DNA of 64,000 nt from Streptomyces sp. NA02950 (GCF_013364155.1 NZ_CP054916.1:1356001-1420000), one strand, 5' to 3'; counted from the first letter of the stretch, positions 1 to 10,173 are shown. Notes: generated by a model not told the origin, from the letters alone. Made by a program: numbers and translations.

Positions 1-276
1 GCAGACGGTGACGCGGTCGCGGCCGACGGCTTCGGCCAGTCCCTCCCGGTAGGTGTCGGCCTGGACGTAGACCACCCGGTCGCCGAGTTCGGCCGCCCGG
101 TGGCGCATGGCGGAGAGCAGCAGATGGGCCTTGGCCCGGTGGAAGCGGCGGCGGCGCAGCACCGAGCGGGCCTCGATCATCACCAGTGGGGCCCGGGTGT
201 CGGGGCCGTTGTGGCGGGGGTCGGGGAAATGCGGCCCGAGCTGATCGCCGAAGAGCCAGTGCGGACGTGCTGCCAT
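1..276 (-). CDS. Cryptochrome/photolyase-related protein (DPRP family), N-terminal part
   Basis: The gene runs off the left edge; 92 codons of its start are present. The protein begins with an LFGDQLGPHF segment followed by an IEARSVLRRRRFHRAKAHLL segment, which match the start of the deoxyribodipyrimidine photolyase-related (DPRP, iron-sulfur bacterial cryptochrome/photolyase) family of about 500 residues. Members bind FAD and usually an iron-sulfur cluster and repair (6-4) or related photoproducts, or act as light sensors; the catalytic half is outside the window. Start is the ATG at 276; no strong ribosome site is obvious. It points away from the broken XRE gene at 425. The family call is firm, the activity is inferred. 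Confidence 0.75.
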   Translation of the reverse strand, partial: MAARPHWLFGDQLGPHFPDPRHNGPDTRAPLVMIEARSVLRRRRFHRAKAHLLLSAMRHRAAELGDRVVYVQADTYREGLAEAVGRDRVTVC

Positions 277-424
277 TCGGCTCAGGCTAGGCGCGCGCCC
301 CGGTTCGGCCATGGCGGCGCGCGCGGAGGGCACCGGGTGCCGAGTAAGGATTTCTGAGTTCTCGCTTCAGCATCTTGTACTGGCCGTTCAGCCGTCTCCA
401 CGGTGACGCGCCATAAAACCCGCC

Positions 425-730
425 GTGGAACACGGACTTCCCGCCCGGCCGTCCTCCGGGAGCGAGGACGAATCCGTGGGCGAGCGGCTGCGCACCCTGC
501 GCAAGGCCCGCCGTCTCACGCTCAAGGCCGTCGCCGGGTCCGCCGGGATCGGCGAGGGCTGTCTGAACCAGACGGAGCGCGGCCGGGCCAACCCCAGCAT
601 CGCCACGCTCCAGCAGATCTCCGCCGCGCTCGGGCTCGAGGTGGCCGATCTGTTCGGCGACGACTTCACCAGCGGGCCGAGTGTGCTGCGGGCCGATGAG
701 GCGCCACCGCTGGCCCTCGGGGTGCTCGGG
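425..730 (+). pseudogene. XRE-family regulator, N-terminal half only
   Basis: From a GTG at 425 (or GTG at 476) the frame encodes a typical cro/C1 helix-turn-helix, residues about 18-75, with VGERLRTLRKARRLTLKAVA and an NPSIATLQQISAALGL segment. It then reaches VLRADEAPPLALGVLG, the linker that in this family leads into a C-terminal cupin sensor. The expected cupin never appears: at about 730 the sequence switches to DNA that reads as another family on the opposite strand. The frame stays open to 1102 but the rest is Arg/Ser-rich and not protein-like. The gene therefore looks truncated by a deletion or recombination junction. Any remaining product would be a DNA-binding domain without its ligand domain. 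Confidence 0.7.
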
Positions 731-890
731 ATGTCGTTGAGGTGGTTGAGGTGGTTGGCCACCGAGCGCCGCACATACTCCGACGGGTCCGGTACAGCGC
801 GTCGGGGAGGGGCAGGGTGGCCTCGGGCCGGGCGAAGGCGCCGGCTACCCCGGAAAGGGGCAGTGGCAAGGCAATCGAGTACCGACACCT
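731..890 (-). pseudogene. Decayed DNA alkylation repair (AlkC-like HEAT repeat) fragment
   Basis: On the minus strand one frame contains PDPSEYVRRSVANHLN followed by HLNDI, the hallmark segment of AlkC-type DNA alkylation repair proteins, in which alpha-helical HEAT repeats grip DNA. The immediately upstream residues (PEATLPLPDALYR) lie in a different frame, so there is at least one frameshift near 795-800. A short duplication (gaggtggtt twice, 738-755) makes NHLNHLND instead of NHLND. No full-length gene is present: the fragment stops at the junction with the XRE remnant at about 730. It is a relic; the family assignment rests on this one motif. Confidence 0.5.
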
Positions 891-1340
891 CCCTGCGGCC
901 CGACGACGAGGACGCCTTCCGCAGGCGCTCCGGTCGGTCCAGAAGCGTTCACGGCTCCCGGTCGTCTTCGGCGGCCAGGTCTGCGAGGGCGCCCTTCGGC
1001 TGTCGCAGTTCGCCGGGGTGCGGACGGCGGCGCCGCGCGGGCTCGGCCTCACGGTGCGCCGTTCCATGCGGTCCATGCCGCGACGGCCGATGGCAGCAAT
1101 GACAACTTCCCCACCTTTTCCGCCATGGCATACCGCGTGATGATCGCCACAGTGGTGTGCGGACGGTGGGCCCGCGCCCCGTCGGCGTACCCGGGTCCAC
1201 CGGAAGGGGACGTCCTCCGCACCCCCTCTCCCGGCGTCCACCCGTCCGGGCGGGCGTTGACTCCCGGTGCCCGGCCCGACCATGGTGGGCGAATCCCGGG
1301 GTGGCGTCCCCATGAGAATCCCCGAGGGAACGAGGCTGAG
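891..1340. other. Gene-poor stretch between the relics and the STAS-ANTAR gene
   Basis: About 450 bases follow the decayed genes without a convincing coding region. Open frames exist on both strands but give Arg/Pro/Ser-rich products with no recognisable motif, as expected of out-of-frame reading in GC-rich DNA. The promoter of the gene at 1341 must lie in the last part, and a purine-rich ribosome site (gagggaacgagg) precedes its ATG. No RNA gene was recognised. Confidence 0.4.
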
Positions 1341-2540
1341 ATGTACCAGATGAGTGGTCCCGAGAGACCGGTGCGTCCGGACGGCGACCTGGACCGACCG
1401 GACCATCCGCTGTTCTCCGCGGTCCTGCGGGCCGGGCTGGAAGCGCGGACCGGCACGGTGGTCGTGGACCTGTCCCGGGTGCAGACGATCACGGCGGACG
1501 GTATGCGCGGACTGCTCGACTGTGTGCGTTCGCTCCACGAGACCGGCGGCAGACTGTTCCTGGCCGCCGCCCCCGAGGCCGTGGCGCAGCTGCTGCGGCT
1601 GACGCTCGTCGAGACCGGCGTCCAGATCTTCGCCACCGTGGCCGAGGCCCAGCGGGCTGCGCCGAAAGCCGCGGCGGCCGTGGGGGCCGAGACGGCCGAC
1701 GCCCCGAAGACCGAACTGGAGCGGCTGCGCCGGGAGACGGCGGATCTGCGCGGAAAGCTGCGCTCGCATCCGCTGATCGCCCAGGCGCAGGGCATCCTCC
1801 TGGAGCGCTACCGGCTGGACGGCCCGGAGCCGGCGTTCACCCTTCTGAAGGAAAGCTCACAGGCGCACAACGTCAAACTGCGCACCCTGGCCGCTGCGCT
1901 CGTGAACGTGCCGCGGCCCGAACCCGGCAGTGCGCTGTGGTTCCCGGACCGGGTCCGCCGCCCGGCGCCCGCACTGCCACTGCTGCCGGAGCTGGAGACC
2001 GGCGGCACCAACCGGGGCGCCGTGGTGAAGCGGGTGCTGCACCAGGCAATGGAGACGGTGGGCTCCGGGATGGGGGACCTCCAGCTCGTCGACCCGGCAC
2101 GGCGGCTGCGGATGGAACAGCACCACGGCTTCGACCAGGAGTTCGTGGACTTCTTCGCCGTGGTCGGCGAGGGCGAGACGCCCTGCGCCCAGGCGGCCGA
2201 ACGCGCCCGCCACGTCATGTCGGACATCGCCACCGACCGGGTGTTCTCCGACGCGGCCCGCACCCTCATCCTCTCCACGGGCTCCCGCACCGTGCACAGC
2301 TTCCCGATGACCGGCGGTACGGGCCGGGTCGTCGGCGTGTTCTCCCTCCATGTGGCGCAGGCCGGCCGGAGCCTGACCGCGGGCGAGGAGCGGATCCTCA
2401 CCCATCTCGCCGGGCAGAGCGGCGCCTGGCTGGAGTGGCACGAGGGCACCGTCGTCCGTGACGCCCTCGAACATCTGCATCAGCGGGCCACCCGCGACCG
2501 CGGTACGCCGTCCGCCGCCTCCGGCCCCCCGCACGGGTGA
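1341..2540 (+). CDS. STAS-ANTAR-GAF signalling protein
   Basis: This 399-residue protein combines three modules. A STAS-like domain (about 25-105, VVVDLSRVQTITADGMRGLL) resembles anti-sigma-factor antagonists. An ANTAR domain follows (about 126-188, with HPLIAQAQGILLERYRL and NVKLRTLAAAL), an RNA-binding module that usually acts as an antiterminator. The C-terminal GAF-like region spans about 225-375. The conserved STAS phospho-acceptor Ser is not evident; the loop reads TITADGMRG, so regulation by serine phosphorylation is uncertain. The start is the ATG at 1341 with a purine-rich site just upstream; a longer frame to 1125 lacks coding character. The domain mix suggests a cytosolic stress or redox sensor that acts on transcripts or on partner-switching; targets are unknown. 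The next gene lies 82 bases downstream. Confidence 0.8.
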   Translation: MYQMSGPERPVRPDGDLDRPDHPLFSAVLRAGLEARTGTVVVDLSRVQTITADGMRGLLDCVRSLHETGGRLFLAAAPEAVAQLLRLTLVETGVQIFATVAEAQRAAPKAAAAVGAETADAPKTELERLRRETADLRGKLRSHPLIAQAQGILLERYRLDGPEPAFTLLKESSQAHNVKLRTLAAALVNVPRPEPGSALWFPDRVRRPAPALPLLPELETGGTNRGAVVKRVLHQAMETVGSGMGDLQLVDPARRLRMEQHHGFDQEFVDFFAVVGEGETPCAQAAERARHVMSDIATDRVFSDAARTLILSTGSRTVHSFPMTGGTGRVVGVFSLHVAQAGRSLTAGEERILTHLAGQSGAWLEWHEGTVVRDALEHLHQRATRDRGTPSAASGPPHG

Positions 2541-2622
2541 GCATGGCCTTGGTCCCCGGTCCGGCCGGGTATTCCTGGACGCGAACGGGTTCCTCGGGGC
2601 CCCGGCGTTCGGGAGGACGATC

Positions 2623-3195
2623 ATGGCGGTACCGGCCCTGGCCCGCTCCGGCAGCGCCTCGGCGCCGCGGATGCTCCAGATCTATCTCAACGACCACCTG
2701 GCCGGTGCCACGGCCGGTGTCGGGCTCGCCCGCCGGATGTCCCGTGAGCACCGGCACACGGCGTACAGCGGTGAGCTGACGAGGCTCAAGGCGGAGGTCG
2801 CACACGACCGCAAGGCGCTGCTGTGGTGCATGGCCGTGCTCGATGTGCCCATCCGCCGCTACAAGGTCTACGGCGCGTGGGCGGGCGAACGGATCACCCG
2901 GCTCCGGCCCCGCGGCCGGACGCGCCGCCGCTCCGGGCTGAACACGGTGCTGGAGCTGGAGGCGATGCGGCTGGGCGTGGAGGGCAAGGCCCTCCTGTGG
3001 CGCACCCTGCTCGCCACCGCCGTCCACGACTCCCGCCTGGAGACCGGCCGCCTCGCGGAACTGCTGGACGCGGCGGGGCGGCAGCTCACAACCCTGGACT
3101 CGCTCCACGCCCGCGCCGTCTCGGCACTCGTCTCCCCCGGCACCCCGGAACCCCACCCCGAGGCGGCACCCACGGCCGAGCCGCCGTCCAACTGA
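2623..3195 (+). CDS. Conserved actinobacterial hypothetical protein, helical
   Basis: A 190-residue protein with no recognised catalytic motif. It starts at ATG 2623, eight bases after a gggagga ribosome site. The sequence is almost entirely helix-forming, with a YLNDHLAGATAGVGLARRM segment near residue 20-40 and repeated Leu/Ala heptads (for example KALLWRTLLATAVHDSRLET), giving a four-helix, ferritin-like impression. Metal-ligand carboxylates in ExxH spacing are not obvious. A Pro/Glu-rich tail ends it. It follows the STAS-ANTAR-GAF gene on the same strand and may be co-transcribed. Function unknown; the gene itself is well supported by codon usage and start site. Confidence 0.7.
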   Translation: MAVPALARSGSASAPRMLQIYLNDHLAGATAGVGLARRMSREHRHTAYSGELTRLKAEVAHDRKALLWCMAVLDVPIRRYKVYGAWAGERITRLRPRGRTRRRSGLNTVLELEAMRLGVEGKALLWRTLLATAVHDSRLETGRLAELLDAAGRQLTTLDSLHARAVSALVSPGTPEPHPEAAPTAEPPSN

Positions 3196-3213
3196 AGACC
3201 GTCAAAGGGCGGT

Positions 3214-3640
3214 TCAAGGCCCGCTGCCAGGGGTGCCCGTGGGCTGGGGCGGCGGTGTGGGCGCGGCCGGTTCGCGGGCTTGCGGGGGGTGTGCGTAGCG
3301 CATCGCGGCCGGACTTCCCGCGCCCTGCCGCCACAGCCTGCTGAGCTCGGCGTTGGCCGTGCGCTCGGCGGCGCGGTCGTCGGGCAGCGGCAGCTGAAGT
3401 GCGGTCAGCAGGTCGAAGCGGTGCAGATCGAAGGCGACGGCCAGCACCTCCCCCGGCGGGCCGCACCACCTCGAATCCGGCCTGGGCGAGCAGGACTTCG
3501 GCCTGGGCGGTGCCGAGGCGGCGGGCCAGCCCCTTGCCGAAGCGGCCGCACCAGACCGAGCGTGCCCGTTCGGCCGCGAGTCCGGCCAGGCTCGGTGAGA
3601 CGAGTTCGATCGGAGAGGCGGTGGGGGTCGCCACGGACAT
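3214..3640 (-). pseudogene. Small hypothetical protein, frameshifted by one base
   Basis: Reading from the ATG at 3640 gives a clean N-terminus (MSVATPTASPIELVSPSLAG ... AEVLLAQAGFEVVRP). The frame then degenerates, while the adjacent frame carries on sensibly (GEVLAVAFDLHRFDLLTALQ ... ELSRLWRQG) to the stop at 3214. The switch coincides with a run of five C on the plus strand at 3450-3454. Removing one base restores a single ~141-residue frame reading VVRPAGEVLAV. The length, 427 bases, is one more than a multiple of three. No family was recognised. Either the gene has a homopolymer indel or the sequence has an error there; the latter is quite possible in such a run. Confidence 0.6.
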
Positions 3641-3916
3641 GTGCTCTCAGCAGCCGGATCGCTCCCGTCCGCCGGTCCGGTCACCCATCCGGACGATCTT
3701 GCGGACCGCCCGGGGCCGGTTCCGCCCGCCGCGGCCCGCACCGGGGCCGGATCCGGCTCGCGCACGGTGCCTTCGGGGGTGGCGGCCACCTTACAATCAC
3801 CGGGAGAACGAAGCCCTGTTCAGCACGGATGTGAGGCTGCACCATGGCACCCGGCGCCCGGCGGACACGCCGCCCGCCACCGTGGCGGGCCGCGGTGTAA
3901 CGAAAGGCCGCAACCC

Positions 3917-5239
3917 ATGCGAATCCAGCACCCGCGCCACGCCGATCCCTTGGCCGCGCTGAGTCCGGCCGAATCGGCCCGTCTGATGGCGGTCATGCGT
4001 GACACCGCGCTGAGCCGCGGTCGGCTCCCGCTGCCCGCGCGCCCGGTGATCGGGCAGTCCTGGGACCGGATGCTGCGGCTGGGACTCGATCCGGACCGCG
4101 GGGGCGCTCCGCGTCCGTTGAGCCTGGACGAACTGGAGCTGCGGCGGCGGCAGACCCGGCTGACCGATGTGCTGCCCACCCTGCACAGCGGGCTGCTGGA
4201 GGCGGCGGAGGCGGCGGGTCATCTGATGATCATCGCTGATGCCGAGGGGCGGATCCTGTGGATCGACGGCCATCGCGGCATCCGCCGGCACGCCGACGGC
4301 ATCGCGCTGGTCGAGGGGTCTCAGTGGGCCGAGGAAGTCGCCGGAACGACCGGGGTCGGCACCGCGCTCGCCGTCCGCGCCCCGGTCCGGGTGCACTCGG
4401 CGGAGCACTTCGTCCACGCCTTCCACACCTGGAGCTGCGCCGCCGCGCCGGTGCGCGACCCGCGGGACGGGCGGCTGCTGGGCGTCATCGACATCAGCGG
4501 ACCGGCCTCCACCGCCCATCCGACCGTGCTCTCCCTGGTCACCGCGACCGCCCGGTGGGCCGAGGGCGAACTGCGGCTGGCCCACAGCCGGGAGCTGGAC
4601 CGGCTGCGCGCGATCGCAGCGCCGGTCCTCGCCCGGATCCGGGACAAGGCCGTCGCTGTCGATCCGCACGGCTGGGTCGCCGGGGTCACCGGGGTGAACC
4701 CCCAGGACCGCCGGCTGCTGCTGCCCAAGGCGGCGGACGGACCGGTGTGGCTGCCCGCGCTGGGCACCTGCACGGTCGAACCGCTCCCGGGCGGGTATCT
4801 GTTGCGGGTCCTGGAGGGCGAGTACGGCGAGGACGGGGCCCCCGCCGCGGCCGGCCGACTGCTGCTGGACGTGCGCCATCCGCACCACTGGTCGCTGACC
4901 TTCTCGGGCCCCGCGGGCGCCTGGACCCATCAGCTGGGCGCCCGCCACGCCGAAGTGCTGCTGGTGCTGGCCGCCCACCCCGAGGGGCGTACGGCGGCGC
5001 AGCTCGCCCTGGACCTGTTCGGCGATCCGACGCGCACGGTGACCGTACGGGCCGCGATGTCCCGGCTGCGCCAGCGGCTGGGGGCGGTGCTGGCGCACCG
5101 CCCGTACCGCATCGCCGACGGGATCCGGCTGGAGGTGACCCGGCCGGACCGGCCCCGGGACCTGCTGCCGCTGAGCGCGGCCCCGGCGGTGGTCCGGCTG
5201 CGGGAGGCGCCGGGGGCGACACCGGCCGGGCGGGAGTGA
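3917..5239 (+). CDS. GAF-domain transcriptional regulator with C-terminal winged helix
   Basis: A 440-residue regulator of the type often found next to alcohol/aldehyde metabolism genes in Streptomyces. The N-terminal part (about 1-60) resembles the AcoR-type helical lead. A GAF domain follows (about 70-215, with GHLMIIADAEGRILWIDGHR and a GVGTALAVRAPV segment). After a linker, a C-terminal winged-helix region lies at about 345-425 (TVTVRAAMSRLRQRLG). The sigma-54 AAA+ domain of true AcoR proteins is absent, so it probably works with the housekeeping polymerase. The start is ATG 3917, with gaaagg nine bases upstream; the frame is open earlier but not protein-like. The gene ends convergently with aspA. 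Its effector and targets are not evident from neighbours. Confidence 0.75.
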   Translation: MRIQHPRHADPLAALSPAESARLMAVMRDTALSRGRLPLPARPVIGQSWDRMLRLGLDPDRGGAPRPLSLDELELRRRQTRLTDVLPTLHSGLLEAAEAAGHLMIIADAEGRILWIDGHRGIRRHADGIALVEGSQWAEEVAGTTGVGTALAVRAPVRVHSAEHFVHAFHTWSCAAAPVRDPRDGRLLGVIDISGPASTAHPTVLSLVTATARWAEGELRLAHSRELDRLRAIAAPVLARIRDKAVAVDPHGWVAGVTGVNPQDRRLLLPKAADGPVWLPALGTCTVEPLPGGYLLRVLEGEYGEDGAPAAAGRLLLDVRHPHHWSLTFSGPAGAWTHQLGARHAEVLLVLAAHPEGRTAAQLALDLFGDPTRTVTVRAAMSRLRQRLGAVLAHRPYRIADGIRLEVTRPDRPRDLLPLSAAPAVVRLREAPGATPAGRE

Positions 5240-5249
5240 CACCGGACCG

Positions 5250-5269
5250 GAGGCCACCGTGGCCCTCCC
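5250..5269. terminator. Short convergent hairpin between regulator and aspA
   Basis: The 45-base gap between two converging genes holds ggaggccac-c-gtggccctcc, a dyad with one bulged base. It could end both transcripts, but there is no T-run and the loop is very small. Confidence 0.35.
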
Positions 5270-5284
5270 CCGCCCGGCACCGTC

Positions 5285-6688
<1,404 letters not shown>

Positions 6689-6739
6689 GGCTGTACGTGC
6701 TTCCTTGTGTCGCGGAGGAGCGGGTGGCGGAGGGGCGGG

Positions 6740-7774
6740 TCAGACGGCGGGCGGGGCGAGGGTGTCGACGGCGGCAAGCCGGCCGACGGTGGCACCGCCG
6801 CCGATCACCGGGGCGGTGGCGAACTCGGCGAGCAGCTCGGGGCCGACGCCGCAGCGGGCGAGGAGTGCGGCGGTGACCGGCATCCGGGCCCGGTCGGCGC
6901 CGTCGGAGATCTTCACGGCGACGGCGTGCCCGTCGGGCAACGCGGCCATCTGGACGCCCTCGAAGCCGTCCTTGGCGATCAGTCCGGGAACGGCGCGCAT
7001 CAGCCGGGCGACATCGCGTCCGGTGCCGGAGAGCATCTCGGGGTGGGCGCGCAGGGCGGCCGCGACCCGGCCCTCGGGGGTGTCCGGGGCGGCGGTGGCG
7101 ATCCGCGCGGCGGCCCGTGCCAGTCCGTGCAGGGATATGGAGAACAGCGGTGCGCCGCAGCCGTCGACCGTGACCCGGGCGACCCGCTGTCCGGTCAGGT
7201 CCTCCACGGTCTCGGCGATCAGCTGCTGGAGGGGGTGGGCCGGATCGAGGTATCCCTCCAGCGGCCAGTCGTTGAGGCGGGCGGTCAGCAGCATCGCCGC
7301 GTGCTTGCCGGAGCAGTTCTGGGCGAGCCGGGTGGGCCCGTGTCCGGCGCGCAGCCATGCCTCGCGCTCGGCCGCGCCGTAGGGCAGATCGGGGACGTTG
7401 CGCAGCGCGTCCTCGGTCAGTCCGGCCCGCTCCAGGATCTGCCGCGCCCCCTTCTGGTGGCCCTCCTGCCCGGAGTGGCTGGCGGCGGTGAGCGCGAGCA
7501 GTTCGCCGTCCAGCGGCAGTCCGGCCCGCGTCAGGGCGACGGCCTGGACGGGCTTGAGCGCGGAGCGCGGATAGAACGCCACCTCGATGTCGCCGGTCGC
7601 GCACACCGCGCCGCCGTCGGGCCCCAGGACCACCGCCGAGCCGTGGTGCACGCCCTCGATGACCCCGCCGCGTACGACGTGCGCCAGCGGCACATGGCGG
7701 GGCGCACGGACGGCGGGGGGCTCGGCGGGGGTACGGCGGGCGGCGTCGGTCGGCAGCCCGAGTGAGGTGGTCAT
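6740..7774 (-). CDS. L-asparaginase (asparaginase II family)
   Basis: The 344-residue product belongs to the Rhizobium/actinobacterial type asparaginase family (asparaginase_II), unrelated in sequence to the E. coli enzymes. Family landmarks visible are HVPLAHVVRGGVIEGVHHGS near the N-terminus, YPRSALKPVQA (about 67-77), the NCSGKHAAML block (about 151-160) and a VDGCGAP segment. The Ser-Lys pair in the SGKHA block is probably catalytic. It hydrolyses L-asparagine to aspartate and ammonia, feeding the aspartase encoded downstream. Start ATG 7774 is chosen because upstream codons lack conserved sequence. It is preceded by a 92-base gap that holds a strong hairpin separating it from the permease gene. 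Confidence 0.85.
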   Translation of the reverse strand: MTTSLGLPTDAARRTPAEPPAVRAPRHVPLAHVVRGGVIEGVHHGSAVVLGPDGGAVCATGDIEVAFYPRSALKPVQAVALTRAGLPLDGELLALTAASHSGQEGHQKGARQILERAGLTEDALRNVPDLPYGAAEREAWLRAGHGPTRLAQNCSGKHAAMLLTARLNDWPLEGYLDPAHPLQQLIAETVEDLTGQRVARVTVDGCGAPLFSISLHGLARAAARIATAAPDTPEGRVAAALRAHPEMLSGTGRDVARLMRAVPGLIAKDGFEGVQMAALPDGHAVAVKISDGADRARMPVTAALLARCGVGPELLAEFATAPVIGGGATVGRLAAVDTLAPPAV

Positions 7775-7813
7775 CACGGTGCTTTCGTGGTCGGAGGGGT
7801 GGGTGACGGGAGG

Positions 7814-7843
7814 CTCCCCGGCCGGGTGATCCCGGCCGGGGAG
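7814..7843 (-). terminator. Perfect 13-bp hairpin between permease and asparaginase genes
   Basis: Arms 7814-7826 and 7831-7843 are perfectly complementary (ctccccggccggg / cccggccggggag) with a TGAT tetraloop. It lies inside the 92-base gap of an otherwise co-directional run. There is no T-run, so it may be a partial terminator that lowers expression of the downstream enzymes, or a transcript-stabilising 3' end for the permease mRNA. Confidence 0.6.
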
Positions 7844-7866
7844 TCGCGGATCCTGAGGGGGACGGT

Positions 7867-9309
7867 TCATCGGGGGTTGCGCATCCGGGCGCGTACCGCG
7901 AACCAGCCGATGACCAGGGCCGCCACGATCGCCGGTAGCGACATGACGGTGATCCGGCTGGGTCCGCCGTCCGCCCACATCAGGACCAGGACGGTGGCGA
8001 GGAAGCCCAGGGTGACGATCTCGGTGTACGGGGAGCCGGGCAGCCGGTAGCCGGGCCGGGTCAGCTGACCGGTCTGGGTGCGCCGCCAGAAGAGCAGATG
8101 GCAGAGCATGATCATGCCCCAGGTCGAGAGGATGCCGAGCGCGGCGAAGTTGAGCACGATCTCGAACGCGTCGCTGGGCACCACGTAGTTGAGGCCGACG
8201 CCCAGTACGCAGAAGAAGGAGGTGAGGAGGATGCCGCCGTAGGGGACATGGGTACGGCTCATCGCACCGGTGAACGTGGGCGCGGAGCCGGACATGGCCA
8301 TCGAGCGCAGGATCCGGCCGGTGGAGTAGAGACCGGAGTTGAGGCTGGACATGGCGGCGGTGAGCACCACGAGGTTCATCACTCCGCCGGCCGCCGGTAC
8401 GCCCAGCTTGGACAGGACGGTGACGAACGGGCTCTCGTCGGCGGAGTAGGAGCCGGAGGGCATCAGCAGGGAGAGCAGCACCACGGAGCCGACGTAGAAC
8501 AGGGCGACCCGCCACATGATGGAGTTGATCGCCTTGGGCATGACCTTCTCCGGGTTCTCGGTCTCGCCCGCGGCGACGCCCACGAGTTCGACGGAGGCGT
8601 AGGCGAAGACCACGCCCTGGATGACCAGCAGCATCGGGAGCGCACCGTGCGGGAACACCCCGCCGTGCTCGGTGATCAGGCTGGGTCCTGTGCTGTGACC
8701 GGCCACCTGCTCGCGGGTGACCAGCAGGAAGATCCCGATCGCCATGAAGACGACCAGTGCGCCGACCTTGATGATGGCGAACCAGAACTCCAGCTCACCG
8801 AAGATCTTCACGGAGATGAGGTTGACCGAGAGCACCACGGCGAGCGCGATGAGGGCGATCACCCACTGGGGTATGTCGGTGAACATGCCCCAGTAGTGGG
8901 TGTAGGTGGCGACGGCCGTGATGTCGGCGATCCCCGTGGTGGCCCAGTTGAGGAAGTACATCCACCCGGCGACGAAGGCGCCCTTCTCCCCGAGGAATTC
9001 CCGGGCGTAGGAGACGAAGGCACCGGAGGACGGCCGGTGCAGCACCAGCTCCCCCAGGGCCCGCACCACCAGGAAGGCGAAGATGCCGCAGACCGCGTAG
9101 GCCACGGCGAGCGACGGTCCGGCGTCCTTGAGCCGACCGCCGGCGCCGAGGAAGAGCCCGGTGCCGATGGCGCCGCCGATGGCGATCATGTTGACGTGCC
9201 GGGCCTTGAGGGACTTGCTGTAACCGATGTCTCCAGCGTCGATGTGCCGCGGGGGCGGCTCGGTGGGGGTCTGGTGGCGTACTTCCTGCCGGAGGGACTG
9301 CTCGCTCAC
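7867..9309 (-). CDS. ansP: APC-superfamily amino acid permease, probably L-asparagine permease
   Basis: A 480-residue, about 12-helix transporter of the amino acid transporter (AAT) branch of the APC superfamily. It shows the diagnostic first-helix motif [19 protein letters not shown] (about 42-60), the second-helix [15 protein letters not shown] block, and [19 protein letters not shown] after helix 6. The N-terminal [18 protein letters not shown] is typical of AnsP/CycA-type permeases. Its place directly upstream of asparaginase and aspartase, on the same strand, points to asparagine as substrate; other polar amino acids cannot be excluded. Start ATG/GTG at 9309. The FadR-type regulator gene lies 96 bases upstream, also on the minus strand. 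Confidence 0.85.
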   Translation of the reverse strand: MSEQSLRQEVRHQTPTEPPPRHIDAGDIGYSKSLKARHVNMIAIGGAIGTGLFLGAGGRLKDAGPSLAVAYAVCGIFAFLVVRALGELVLHRPSSGAFVSYAREFLGEKGAFVAGWMYFLNWATTGIADITAVATYTHYWGMFTDIPQWVIALIALAVVLSVNLISVKIFGELEFWFAIIKVGALVVFMAIGIFLLVTREQVAGHSTGPSLITEHGGVFPHGALPMLLVIQGVVFAYASVELVGVAAGETENPEKVMPKAINSIMWRVALFYVGSVVLLSLLMPSGSYSADESPFVTVLSKLGVPAAGGVMNLVVLTAAMSSLNSGLYSTGRILRSMAMSGSAPTFTGAMSRTHVPYGGILLTSFFCVLGVGLNYVVPSDAFEIVLNFAALGILSTWGMIMLCHLLFWRRTQTGQLTRPGYRLPGSPYTEIVTLGFLATVLVLMWADGGPSRITVMSLPAIVAALVIGWFAVRARMRNPR

Positions 9310-9405
9310 GCCTGCTGTCCGCCTTCCGTTTGGTGCGCTTGGTGCGTTCGGTACGTGGTGCCTTCGGTACGTGACGGGGCTCGGGGACCGGGGGCTTGGG
9401 GGGGC

Positions 9406-10137
9406 TTACGGTGCGTCCGGGGCCGTGGGGCCGTCCGCCGCGGCGGGCCGCACGATGGAGGTCAGGGTGGTCTCGACCCGTTCGAGGTGGTGGGCCATGG
9501 CCTCCACCGCGTCGTGTTCGGAGCCGTCGGTGAGCGCCTCGACGATCGCCCGGTGTTCCCGGTTCGACTGCTCGCGGCGGCCGCCGAGTTCGTTCAGGAA
9601 CGCCGACTGCCGGGCCAGGGCGTCGCGGATCTCCTCGATGACCCTGCGGAAGACCGGGTTGCGGGCCGCCTGGGCCACGGCGAGGTGGAAGAGGGTGTCC
9701 ATGGCCACCCAGGCGGTGGTGTCGGTCTCCCGCTCCATCCGCTCCAGCAGATGGGAGAGGTGGTCGAGGTCCTCGGCGGAGCGGCGCAGCGCCGCGTATC
9801 CGGCCACCGGGATCTCGATGTGGCGGCGTACCTCCATCAGGTCGCTGGCGGCGTAGTCACCGAAGGTGGGGTCCTCCACCGGGCCGCTGGAGATGACGAA
9901 GGTGCCCTTGCCGGTGCGCGAGGCGGTGAGGCCCATGGTCTGGAGGGCCCGCAGGGCCTCGCGGAGCACCGGACGGCTCACTTCCAGGCGCCGGCACAGC
10001 TCCGCCTCGGAGGGGAGTTTGTCCCCCACCGCGTAGTCACCGCGCTCGATGGCGCTCCGGAGGTGGGCGAGCACCGCTTCCATCGCGCTGACTCGACGGA
10101 GCGGGCTCCCGCCTGTCTGGCTGTCTGACAAGTTCAC
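9406..10137 (-). CDS. FadR-subfamily GntR regulator, likely controller of the asparagine genes
   Basis: A GntR winged helix (about 20-85, LPSEAELCRRLEVSRPVLRE and GLTASRTGKGTFV) is followed by an all-helical FCD domain (about 100-230) with the usual Asp/His metal ligands in HLAVAQAARNPVF and NREHRAIVEA. FCD domains bind small organic or amino acids. The first gene of a minus-strand run with permease, asparaginase and aspartase, it probably senses asparagine or aspartate. The GTG at 10137 is preferred because gaggatc lies just upstream; the frame is also open from an ATG at 10173. Two direct repeats of gagattccgg lie just upstream and may be its own operator. Confidence 0.75.
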   Translation of the reverse strand: MNLSDSQTGGSPLRRVSAMEAVLAHLRSAIERGDYAVGDKLPSEAELCRRLEVSRPVLREALRALQTMGLTASRTGKGTFVISSGPVEDPTFGDYAASDLMEVRRHIEIPVAGYAALRRSAEDLDHLSHLLERMERETDTTAWVAMDTLFHLAVAQAARNPVFRRVIEEIRDALARQSAFLNELGGRREQSNREHRAIVEALTDGSEHDAVEAMAHHLERVETTLTSIVRPAAADGPTAPDAP

Positions 10138-10173
10138 GGGCCGATCCTCGATCGCACACCTGAACGTTGTCAA

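Noticed and set aside
8098..10128. Long plus-strand frame of 676 codons opposite the permease and regulator
   Set aside because: Gly/Glu/His-rich with no motif; it is the complement of two well-supported genes.
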